From Schizophyllum amplum (Eukaryota; Basidiomycota; Agaricomycetes; Agaricales; Schizophyllaceae): a stretch of DNA of 41,604 bases. The stretch spans positions 1-41,604 of the forward strand of contig VDMD01000175.1 of assembly GCA_007026445.1 (NCBI GenBank), written 5' to 3'. The notes under the pieces are model-generated. The model made no database searches, had not been told where the DNA came from, and saw nothing but the letters and a program-made list of their open reading frames with translations. The position numbers and the translations under genes are program-made. The stretch's first letter is position 1; the number at the start of each line of letters is the position of its first letter. Below, one piece after another: positions 10,554 through 20,108 of the stretch.

Positions 10554-12869
10554 ATGGACAGTGAGTCGACGCCGCCGCCGACGCGCAAGCCGACGCACAC
10601 AAAGCGGCCAGCAGCCAAACACGCGCGACCAACAGATTCGCCCGCCTACGACGCGTGCGCATACAACCACCCACACTCGTCGTCGTCTAACCTCCCGCGC
10701 TTAGATCCGAGGAAGATAACGATCCGACGGACGACGAGCCCAGTGCCCCCCACCGCCGCCGCCAGCCCCCACCTCCGCGCCGCCATCACCTGGCGAGCGT
10801 ACTGTCGGACTCGGACGGCGTCGAGTCACCCACTTACGACGGCGACGTCGAGTCCAGCGCCACCGCAGGACCAGACACGCCCACCGCGCCACCGCCAGAA
10901 CCACTGCCGCGGGACGACACCACGCAGGACGCGCATCCGCAGGTGCACCCCATCTTCACCCTCGCGCCCGCGCCCGTGCACCACATCACAGAGCCCCCCG
11001 TCCCCGCCGTCTCTGCCGCCGCCTTCAATCCCGCGTCCCTCACGGCAGAGGACATCCAGGCCTACGTACAGCAGGCCATCGACGGCGATCCCGTCTCCAT
11101 CAATGGCGAGCCCCCCAAACCCCGCCCCTACAGAACCAGTCCGCCGCCACAAGGAAGGCCGGTAAGGATATACGCGGACGGCGTCTACGATCTCTTCCAC
11201 TTTGCCCATTCATTGCAGTTGAGGTGTGTATCCGCTGCTCCCCACTCCCAAAACACAACGTCATCATCCTGTTCTGTTCATGCTCGGCTCACTTGCCCCC
11301 TCCCTTCCCGAGCTCACTTGCTCCCCCGCCCGCCGTCATCAACTCCCCTTCGCCCTTCCTTCGCCCTCCCTACCCCCACTAACACTCCTCCCAGACAAGC
11401 AAAACTCGCCTTCCCCTCCGTCCACCTCCTCGTCGGCGTCTGCAGCGACGCCCTCGTCAGAAAATACAAGGCCCACACAGTTATGAATCACGCAGAGAGG
11501 TGCGTGTTAAGCTTACACATTCCTCCTGCCTCACCTTCCCCTTTACCTCCCCCTTCCCCTTGTCCTCTCGCTCTCGCCCTTCCCCTCCTTTTCCACTCGC
11601 CCCCCCTGCTCCCCTTCCCTGTTCCTCCCCTCCTCCCTTCTCACCTTCCTCCACACACCCAACCCTTCCCATTTCCCCCCACCCCTATCCCTCTCCCTTC
11701 TCCTCCCATTTCCCCCCACCCCTATCCCTCTCCCTTCTCCTCCCATTTCCCCCCACCCTATCCCTCTCCCTTCTCCTCCCATCCCCCATCTCTCCTCCCC
11801 ATCTCCCTTCTACCTTCCCTCCCTTCCCCTTCCCATCCATCACCTAACACCCTCTCCCCCATACCTTCTCTCCTTCCCATCCCTCTTCCCACCCCTTTTC
11901 CACCCCCTTCTTCCTTCCCGCCCTTCCCATCCCCCCTTTCCTCCCCCACCTAACCCTCTCCTCTCCCTAATCCCCCTCCACCCTACCCCTTTTCCCACCT
12001 TCCCTCCCTTCTCCCCCATCCTTCCCCTTCTCAAAATGTATAACACCCAAATGAAAATCACACCCTTATATACCTAACTCACACGCCCCCCCAGACTCGA
12101 AGCCGTCCGCCACTGCCGCTGGGTAGACGAAGTCGTCGCCGAAGCCCCCTGGGTCGTCGACCAGGCGTTTTTGGATAAGTGGCGGATCGACTATGTGGCG
12201 CATGATGAGGCGCCGTATCCGGCGAAGGCTGGTGGGGGTGGCCAAGATGAGGAAGGGCAAGAAGGCGAAGAAGTCGCCAGCGACGACGTGTACGGGTTCG
12301 TCAAATCGCAGGGTGCGTGTTTAGAGTGTTTGGTCTTTTGGAGCTCGGTGCCGTCGTCACGTGGCTCGCGCCATGGCACACATGACTCAAGTTCAACTAT
12401 GGGTTTTCTTTTCATCTTCGCTCTTTTATGTTTGCACTTCTCACTTCTTTGCTCTTCTTATCTTTGCACTCTCTTCCTTCCCCTTCCCCTTGCCCTCCCT
12501 TACCCAACCTAACCCCCCTTCCCTTGCCCCCAAATAATAAAACCCACTCACCAAACTCCCCACCCTCCACCCTGATAATCCTCACTCACCGCCACTAAAA
12601 CCTAACCCCTTCCCTACTTAACTAACTCCCCTTCCCCTTCCCCTTCCCCATCAAAATTTCTTATTCAAACCCCTTCCCCCCAATAATCCCCCCACTCTAA
12701 CTAACCCCCCCCCCCCCCCTCCCCCCCAGGCAAATTCCTCCCCACCCGCCGCACGCCCGGCGTGTCCACCTCGGAGCTGCTCGAGCGTATCGTGGCCGGG
12801 TACAGGCGGGGCGAGTTTGATGCGAAGCTTGGTGTCGCGTTCAGACACGACGGTGGGGGTGGAGTTTAG
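10554..12869 (+). CDS. PCT1: Choline-phosphate cytidylyltransferase
   Basis: Makes CDP-choline from CTP and phosphocholine, the regulated step of the Kennedy pathway to phosphatidylcholine; nuclear or ER membrane-associated in yeast. Five exons join in frame to 360 aa: 10554-10654, 10705-11223, 11395-11499, 12095-12312, 12730-12869. The first 190 residues are a disordered Pro/Ser/Asp-rich head. The catalytic domain follows: RIYADGVYDLFHFAH (nucleotidyltransferase signature), LLVGVCSDALVRKYK, MNHAERLEAVRHCRWVDEVV, IDYVAHDEAPY and RTPGVSTSELLERIV (the RTxGxSTS motif that contacts CTP). A Gly-rich acidic insert (about AGGGGQDEEGQEGEE) separates the last two. Two oddities are that the HxGH signature reads HFAH, and the last introns are long (595 and 417 bp) and repeat-filled. 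The C-terminus is short, so the amphipathic membrane-binding helix of animal enzymes is not obvious. Identity is secure. Confidence 0.93.
11500..12094. repeat. Pyrimidine-repeat-filled intron 3 of PCT1
   Basis: This 595-bp intron is about ten times the local norm and nearly all C and T on the coding strand. At about 11668-11780 there are three copies of a roughly 36-bp unit containing cctatccctctcccttctcc. The donor is gtgcgt after 11499 and the acceptor is cccccccag at 12094, so only the interior has expanded. Intron 4 (12313-12729) has similar ccttcccc tracts and a C run at about 12707-12727. Confidence 0.8.
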
Positions 12870-13418
12870 GAGGAGTGATGAAGTTGGGGGTGCGTAGAGG
12901 GGGAGTGCCAGCGACGGGAAATGAGAGGAGTGCGAGTGTTAGTGAGGCTTGAAGGTAGGGGGGAGTGCAAGAGAAGGAGAGGGAAGGAGGAGGGAGAGTT
13001 TAGGAGGGGGGGCCAGGGGAGACGAAGACACTGGGATTGAAGGGAGGAGGGTGTGCGAGTGGGGGTGGGGGTGAGGTTTGAAGGTAGGGAGGGAGGGCAG
13101 AGGCGAAGGATACTAGAAGTCAACTAAAAGGAACGATTGCATCGCTCGTTCGGATAACTGTATGTATATACACGCGCGGCGCGGCGGGGGTACTTAGAAG
13201 GTTAAGGATTGCATACTCACGCGATGGGGAAGTACACTTGAGGGAGGAGAAAAGATGAGTGGTGGGGGCCCTTACGAAGTCGGACGGAGTACTTAGTGCT
13301 GGAGGCCCAGTCCCTTACAAAGTCGGATAATTTGAAGCAGAGGCCCTTACGAAGTCAGATAGTTTGAAGGCCAGGCCCTCCAAGTTATGAAGTCGGTCGT
13401 AGAAGCAGAGGTGCGCAA

Positions 13419-13547
13419 ACGGTCGTAACAGAATCAAACGAACGGAAAACGGTCGTATCAGAAGCAGACGAACGGAAAACGGTCGTATCAGAAGCAGACG
13501 AACGGAAAACGGTCGTAGCAGAAGCAGACGAACGGAAACGGTCGTGG
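13419..13547. repeat. 30-bp tandem repeat, four copies
   Basis: Copies start at 13419, 13449, 13479 and 13509 (unit acggtcgtatcagaagcaga then cgaacggaaa), with a partial fifth. The two central copies are identical. Confidence 0.9.
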
Positions 13548-13860
13548 ACCTGGGGTCGAAGTCGTAGAAGCAGGCAGGGGGCAAATAAACAATGTTATCA
13601 CTTATATGGATATGTATGTATGTTATGGCGGTGGAGTAAGCATGGGGGACGAGGGGAGGAGGAGGAGAAATTGGGGAGAGGAATGGGGGGAGGAGGAGGG
13701 GGAAGAGGGAGAGAGACGAGGGGAAGGGGGGGACGAGGGAACGAGGAGGGGGCGTGAGAGGAAAAGCAAGGGAGGACGAGGGGAGGAGTGACGGGGGCGA
13801 GGGGAGACGAGGAGAGGGGGAGCGACTCGCCCCCGGTCGAGTCTTCGACCTTCCTTCCTC

Positions 13861-13932
13861 CTCGCCACCCGCGCCACGCCGCCCGAGCCGTCCTCCCTCG
13901 CCACCCGCGCCACGCCGCCCGAGCCGTCCTCC
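13861..13932. repeat. 36-bp tandem duplication
   Basis: Two exact copies (13861-13896 and 13897-13932) of a C-rich 36-bp unit beginning ctcgccacccgcgccacgcc. Confidence 0.9.
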
Positions 13933-14407
13933 CTCGCCCCCCCTCTCCACTCGCCCCCCCCCCCCCCCCTCCTCCACCTTCGCTTGCCACTACACCACGC
14001 CCCTCTCACCCAAGACGTCCTCGTCCCGCCCAAACCGCCCCCTCTCCCAAGGACAACGCCTCACCGTCGCATCACGACACCTCACCTGCGCCCCCCACTG
14101 AGTCGCGTCTTCTCACCAAAGACGACACCCCCCTAGAAAGTGAGAGGAAGAAGAGAGGAGAAGATAAAGAGAGAGGAGAAGGTAAAGTGAGGCGAGAGGG
14201 AGAAGGGGACGAGGAGAGGAGAAGGAAGGTGAGATGAGAGGAGAAGGAAGGTGAGGCGAGAGGTGAAGGTAAAGTGAGATGAGAGGTGAAGGTAAAGTGA
14301 GGCGACAGAGGAATGTGATCGGAGGGAACTCCATGAAAGGCAGGGGGAAGGCAGGGGAGGGTAGAGTGAGAGGAGAAGAAGGGGGAGAGATTGGACGTAC
14401 ACGTAGG

Positions 14408-14467
14408 GACTGGACGCACTGGCACTTACAGACTGGACGTACTGGCACTTAGAGACTGGACACACTG
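14408..14467. repeat. 23-bp tandem repeat, about three copies
   Basis: Copies begin at 14408, 14431 and 14454 (unit gactggacgtactggcactt plus aga), the last incomplete. Confidence 0.8.
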
Positions 14468-14719
14468 AGCGGACCTTGCACGTCTTTGGGATGCAATGAA
14501 CCGTCACTGAACCTCCTTCTTCCTTCTCTCCTACCTTCCTGTCCCTTCCCCCCTTCCTTCCCGTCAGTACGCAGAGCCTTGTCAAAGCTCGTCACTTGAA
14601 CCTGAAGCTTGTCACTCGAAGCTGAAATTTGAAAGCTTGAACAGACACTCGGCGTCAAAATCTCGATTCGCGACGACCTGAGCCTGACAATGACATCGGA
14701 CACTCGAGCGCGTCACGTG

Positions 14720-14748
14720 TTTTTGCCCGGGTAATGCCCGGGCAAAAA
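14720..14748. repeat. Perfect inverted repeat (12-bp arms, 5-nt loop)
   Basis: TTTTTGCCCGGG (14720-14731), loop taatg, CCCGGGCAAAAA (14737-14748). The arms are exact reverse complements and include two SmaI-type CCCGGG cores. A third cccggg lies at about 14766. No gene end is nearby, so a transcription terminator is unlikely. It may be the end or core of a small repeat element. Confidence 0.85.
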
Positions 14749-15343
14749 ACAAAGAAAAAACAGTTCCCGGGCCAAACTAGAGAAAAGGGCGCAAGTTTAG
14801 CTGAGGACGCCGCGAGTCTGCTGAGAGCTGCCAGTGATGAGAGGCCCAGATCGCTCGGTAGGAGGAGAGAGAGAGGACGATAGTGATAGGGGAGCGCGAA
14901 AACGATAGTGGGTTGAGAGCGCACTCGGAAGATGCTGGTGGGTGTAGAGCGCACTGGGAGGACGACAGTGGGAGGAGAGCGCACTGGGAGGACGGTAGTG
15001 GAGGGGATCGCCGAGGAGGACGCTAGCGGGTGTACAGCGCACTCGCTAGCGGGGGGAACAAACTCGAAGGGGGGAGCGCACTCGGAGGGGGGAGCGCACT
15101 CGGAGGAAAGGCTGGGGATTCTGCGGCCTGACGAGAGGAAAGGGGAGACGGTGGTGAGGGGAGAGCGGAGACGGTGGTGAGGGGAGAGCGGAGACGATGG
15201 TGAGGCGAGTGGGGGAGGACGGCGAAAGGGAACGGGAGGCCGAACGGGAGACGGCGGTGAGCGGAGAGGGGGGACTGTGGCGAGAGGGAAAGTGAGAGGA
15301 GACAGTGGAGACTCAAAGCTTGATTCTGATTCAACATGAAGCT

Positions 15344-15397
15344 AGCTTGAAGCATGACATGCATAAAAGCTTGAAGCATGACATGCATGAAAGCTTC
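15344..15397. repeat. 24-bp tandem duplication
   Basis: Two copies of agcttgaagcatgacatgca plus taaa or tgaa, starting at 15344 and 15368, with a partial third at 15392. Confidence 0.85.
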
Positions 15398-15674
15398 CTG
15401 GACACGACTAGACACTTGATTGGCGACGCGTCACGATTCTTGGCCTGGGCAGTGCGCGGACAAAACTCTGCGCTAAGTCCTGTCAGCGAGACGCCTCCAA
15501 CCATAGATCAAGCGCTACCCTCAGCGCCGCGTCCCCCTCAGCGCCGCGTCTCCCTCAACGGCACGTCCTCCGGCCCTCAGCGGCACGTCCTCCGGCCCTC
15601 AGCGCAGCGTCCCCCTCAGCGTCGCATCCCCCTCTGCTCAACCACACCCCCACCCTCCCCCCTACAGCCTCCGC

Positions 15675-17476
15675 TCAATGCAGCACCTCCATCCCACCCC
15701 ACTCAATGACGCGGAACAAGCTAGCATCAAAGGTTTTCTCCAGCTGCACGCCCACCACATCTCTCCACATCGAGGGCGGTTCGTTCGCCCGTGCCCGCGC
15801 TTGAGGCCATGCATCGAGAACTGACCGTGCGTCGAGGTCGACTAGCCGTGCGTCGAGGTCGCTCACGTCCATATGCTTCTCGTCGACGTCTACGCCCTTG
15901 AAGAGCATAAAGACGCGCGTGACCACATCGGGCGCGGGCACGACTTCCAGGGGCGCGGCGCGCTCGTATGCGGCCTGATTGACGAAGCGCAGCGCGACAT
16001 GCGTGTGCTTGAGGAGGGATGGCAGCCAGTAGCTGGGTGAGAGGCGGTGAGTACAATGGGGCATCATGCGAGGAGGGGGTATGGTGAAATCGGGCGCTAA
16101 CCCGGTGTATGAAACTTCGCATAGGAGGCGCAAAGAGGAACAGACAATACTCAAAACTCACGTGATGAAAGACGTCCTCGCCTCGGTATGCAGTCCCATG
16201 GCTGCCAGAGCAGCATCGAGGTATAGCGTTATCCCGCCACAGCCAGAAGAACCGAGTCCCCATCCGATACGCTGCTAGTGGCAGGGCTGAACACCTCCGT
16301 CGTCGGCGTAGGCTGCGTAGTATCCCGGGAAGGCGAGGATGGCGGACTCGATAGACCCGTCCCTTCAGTTCTGAAGATCCCAGATCAGTATACCCGGTCC
16401 ATTGTAGATGTAAGAACAACATACCTTGCTTCCCAGTACAGATACGCGACATCGAGCCCGGTACTCAGCTCGCGCAGCGTGCCATCCTGCTGTGTCTGCA
16501 CACGCCATTCCACCGCCTGTCCCACCTTCGTGGCCTCTCCCGTGCCCAGCCTTGCCTTCTTCACCGGAACAACGGGATACACGACCGAGAACCCCCACTC
16601 GTACGTGAGAGAAAGCCGCACGGTGGCCTCAACCTGCTGAGGCGCGTAGAGGTAGATGACTGGCTTGCCGCCCTTCTGCTCCATATGAACATCTATATGA
16701 TCCCCGTCCTGGAGACCCGCGCTGGCCACCGTCCCAAGCGAGCTGCTGGATATGCCGTAGTAGTACGAATTGGCTGCCGTTGCGTGCGAGCCCAGTTTCC
16801 AACCGTTGTGAAAAAAGTTGAAACCGTGCTCGCAGTATTCGCCGCCGGATGATTGGGGGTGCCCGTCGCGGAATCGTTTGGATCGACGGCTCTGGTAGTC
16901 ATCGTGCACCTCCTTGAACAGGGTATCCAGCCGGGCGCTCGGCTTGACTTTGAGGTTGATGACACCGTCGAAGCGGGCGAAGGTAAGGGTGATCGGGTCG
17001 TCGTTGATAAGGGAGGTCTCCGTGGTGTGAAGCGCAGAGGAGGCTGTGGACGCCGTAGTGGGGAGTGCAGCAGAGACGGTGGCCGGCGCCACGACGGCGG
17101 CCGGTGGGTGCGTTACGGCAGCGGCGTTGGTAACAGTGACGCGGAGGGCCTTCAAGTCGGCCTTTACAAAATCCCAGGCCTCGGGGGAAATGTCGATGAA
17201 CGTCGCATCACAGATATCGAGGTCGCGCGTCTGGAGCACGATATGCGACGCCTGACCCCCGAAATGGCGCGTAGCAGCACGGAGCGCATCCTATATACGC
17301 GTGGTCAGCGCATAAATACTGGAATCCCTTCAAGCTAGGACAGTTACAACGAGACTCACCTCATACAACGCTGGACGTGGTACCAGTATGGACTTCTTCC
17401 CGTTTGTCATGATGAGCAAGCCGCCACTGCTGGCGATGCGTCGAGCGCTCTTCTTGTTTGTCTCATCCTTGGGCAT
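15675..17476 (-). CDS. SUMO-like/KPVIYLYxP fusion protein, copy A (one frameshift)
   Basis: Paralogue of the intact protein at 30549-32023. Exons 17476-17360, 17290-16425, 16370-16162, 16032-15675; the start MPKDETNKKS matches copy B. Domains in order are an N-terminal small domain (GKKSILVPRPALYEDAL to IDISPEAWDFV), an Ala/Thr-rich linker, and a SUMO/Rad60-like beta-grasp domain (LTFARFDGVINLKVKPSARL to LQDGDHIDVHMEQKGG) ending in Gly-Gly. The C-terminal domain then follows at once: KPVIYLYAP, VVYPVVPVKKA, AYLYWEA, TYWLPSLLKH, VVTRVFMLFKG, RVIEWGGMEV. Exon 3 is one base short compared with copy B. VSDGDSVLLAV and ITLYLDAALAAMGLHTEA are in different frames, the break falling in a G run at 16231-16236. 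If real, the protein loses the last third of its C-terminal domain. Function unknown. The same-strand thioesterase TE-A lies 0.9 kb upstream. Confidence 0.72.
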
Positions 17477-18411
17477 TAGGTTGGCTGAGGAAGGAGAGCG
17501 TATCGTAGAAGGCGCGCGACAAGATGGCAGGCGACGCGTTCAGGACGTGTTCGAGGAGTCGAGGACCTGGCTTCGGATGCGTTCTTTCGCCAACGACGAT
17601 GTGGTTGCTCAACGAAGACAAGGAGAAAATTTGAGCGTTGCATCAATAAGTACCTCCCGACCCTTCGGTTCACGATGGGAGGTATCTGACCAGTCTGAGT
17701 TTGTTACCGGTAAGATACCTCGCGCACGTGACCCGTGTGGCGCGCAGCAGCACTGGCAGGCGCCCTCGCCAGAATCTGCGGGACGTCGCGACCTGTCTAA
17801 GGGGCCAGCCTCGTTCATGAGTTTTGGAGGGCACTCTTTACGCCGCCTATATAGATGGTCCGACTCCTGTACAGACGTTGTGCGCATGCGTGGGCAGATT
17901 ATTGCAACGAACGGAATAATGCAAGTCGTAAGTACATGGGCGAGGGTCAGGCAAGGATACGCAAGCTGTGCATGGACGTTAGTCATCGCAGACCTTACAT
18001 AGGCGAGAAGACAAGTTGCACACGGCGTTGCGAGAGCTGCGGATCCGCATGACACAGGCATGACAGCTTTCCTCCGAGAAGACACTGGGTCGCCATCCTT
18101 TCTCCTCGCCCACATCACGTAGCCACTTTCTGCCGCTGCAATTGTCATGGTTGTCAAGATTGAAAGCATGTGAAGCAATCGAGAGCGTCCTGTGCGAGAG
18201 TCGAGAGCATCTACGAGAAGATCGACGGCCTCAAGGTAGAGGTTTGTAGCCGAATTGTAGCTTGATCTCTAAGGCATTCAGTCGAGAATATCTGTCCAAG
18301 ATGGATGAATGTATCCACTTCTCCTGGGCAACGGACCGACGACATGTTACTAGACGGCACGGCGATCGAGACCAGGACGTTGCGTTGAGACGAGAGGCGG
18401 AGTGACCATCA
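17477..18411. other. Intergenic, between SUMO-like copy A and thioesterase TE-A
   Basis: About 0.9 kb that should hold the promoter of copy A (transcribed leftwards) and the 3' end of TE-A. ORFs are short with no recognisable family. No repeats stand out. Confidence 0.5.
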
Positions 18412-19538
18412 TTAGAGGCGTGACTTTGGCTGCGATGGTCGCATCTTGATATGTGTGCCGGTGGCAACCATGCGCCGGTTATTGATATCCCAGATCTATA
18501 ACGCAGAGCCATGAGTGAGGTTGGGCGGGAAAAGACGAAGCAGGCGCGGAGGGAGACAAGTAGGCGTAGAGGAAGTCACGGATCAAGGAGAGCAAAGGGC
18601 GTCGAGAACTTCCTGCAAAAGATATGGAACGGATGCATTGATAGAGCTTGTAACACATCTGAGCCCGAGAGACACACCTCCGCACGGCAGAACAGCGCGC
18701 TATTCTCATCCACAGAGACACAGGATCCGACGACGCGCAGAGTGGTACCGCTATGGTAAAATCAGTTGCGCGGTTACACACAGCAACGACACAGCAACGA
18801 CACAGCAAGATCGAAGTGGACGTCTGCTTAAAAGTCGCCAAATACTCACAAGGGCGCGGGTGCGTGGTACACGGTATTGATGGCCTGCGACACGCTCGTA
18901 ATAGTCGTGTCAGGCGTCGCTTGGTACACGTGCATCTCGAGTGCGTTTACCGCAAGTGAAGAGATCCTGCAAATCTTAGAATCAGAAAAGCGGTCAGAAG
19001 AACACGTCTATCAAGAGGCAGGTGGCCGTGCAACGAGGGACTCATCGACACTGACTCATCAATTAAGAACACCGTACACCCTCCATGCATAGAGTCGACG
19101 ATGTTGAGCATATCTGAGGATAGAAGGGGCATAAAAATCCCTGTCAGTAATAGAAAGGCAACATCAGGACACGCAGGTGACGCTGTGGTCTCAAAGCAAC
19201 GTCGGCTCATCAAGGATCAATCGACTGCATCCCAGCTGCATCCTCAGCACGTTAAACACACCTTTGCACACCTCCAGCTCGCACACTACCTGCGCCTGTG
19301 ATTTACCAGATTCTCCGCGCGTCACAGAGACCTCCGTAATCCTAACTTGATCTCTCACACTATTCGAGAACCCATTGTTCTGGCTGCCGAATAGCGCGAG
19401 CATTGTCAGCGTGCCATCCTTGAGAGCGCACGACGCGTTTCCTTGTATAGCGGCCAGCGCATTCGGGGGATGGCGAGTTGACGTTCTGTCGTCACCGTAT
19501 GATTCTGAAGGGGGTGTACGGCGTGCGGGCGGCGCCAT
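18412..19538 (-). CDS. Hotdog-fold acyl-CoA thioesterase, THEM2/ACOT13 (PaaI-like) type, copy TE-A
   Basis: Five exons splice in frame to 202 aa: 19538-19262, 19113-19056, 18966-18850, 18750-18678, 18495-18412. Family members hydrolyse acyl-CoA thioesters as tetramers. After a roughly 30-residue Pro/Arg-rich head come VRITEVSV, VVCELEVCKDMLNIV, MHGGC, the helix LIDEISSLAVNALE, TSVSQAINTVYHAPAPFGT, LRVVGSCVSV, and the family C-terminus EIWDINNRRMVATGTHIKM. The Asn before the HGG loop (MLN), the Asp of LIDEIS and the Ser of TSVSQ match the three catalytic positions of the human enzyme. The usual GTLHGG turn is altered to DSMHGG. Intron 4 is longer than the others (182 bp). Paralogue of TE-B at 28919-29780. 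Substrate unknown. Confidence 0.85.
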
Positions 19539-20108
19539 GGCGAGACGCGCGATGAACGTTGGAAGCAAGAATTGCCCAAGAGCCGAGCAAACTAGAGCTA
19601 AATCACATGCAAAGTCAAACATTCACGTGACATGGCTTGATATTGAAGTCGCCAACCCAACCAATACACAGAGCCTCGGAGGCCTCAGCACTCAGTACTC
19701 AGCTCTTGCTCAGCGCTCAGCTCTCTTGAACTTCATCAGCATTATCCTCGTACGTCATGTCGTCCTAAACAGCGCTCGTCTAGGTAGCTTGCGAAGTAAT
19801 CTGTAAGTAAGGCTGCCACTAGTAATAATATGGCGTATAAATAAACGACACTGTCCGTCCCGACCCCAAATTCTCTGCCTATACGAACTAGTAATCGAAA
19901 GCATGCGTGAAAAGAGTACTATACATTGTGTGGTGTGTATTGCGAATCGATGAGCGTATCTGTTCCACTTGCATGCGCAGACTCGACGTGGAAGAGGATT
20001 GAAAGTAGTGATACATGGCAGGAAGATTTATATTATGGACAGCGAATATAGCTGGCGTGGAAGATGGGCGTCCTGCAGAAGATGGACACCTTCCGTGGAT
20101 GACTTGCA
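19539..20108. other. Intergenic, promoter side of TE-A
   Basis: Short AT-richer interval between the TE-A start and the 3' end of the alpha/beta hydrolase gene. Nothing beyond ordinary non-coding sequence is visible. Confidence 0.5.

Larger units (their letters stand above)
12870..15674. other. Gene-free low-complexity region with several minisatellites
   Basis: The 2.8 kb after PCT1 contains no ORF with a family signal on either strand. The plus strand is G/A-rich from 12880 to 13800, C/T-rich from about 13830 to 14110 (C run near 13955) and G/A-rich again at 14130-14400 (gaggagaagg-type repeats). At 14880-15250, gagcgcactgggaggacg-type units repeat irregularly. From 15480 to 15670 it is C-rich. 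Well-defined arrays and a palindrome are listed separately. Confidence 0.6.

Noticed and set aside
10943..11953. 336-codon ORF over PCT1 exons 2-3
   Set aside because: It reads through introns 2 and 3 into pyrimidine repeats; the spliced PCT1 model explains the conserved part.
13315..13977. 220-codon minus-strand ORF (with VRLLLIRPFS repeats)
   Set aside because: Made of the 30-bp tandem repeat and G/A tracts; no family signal.
14720..14748. Intrinsic transcription terminator (hairpin plus A/T run)
   Set aside because: Looks like a bacterial terminator, but this is a fungal nuclear region and no gene ends nearby.
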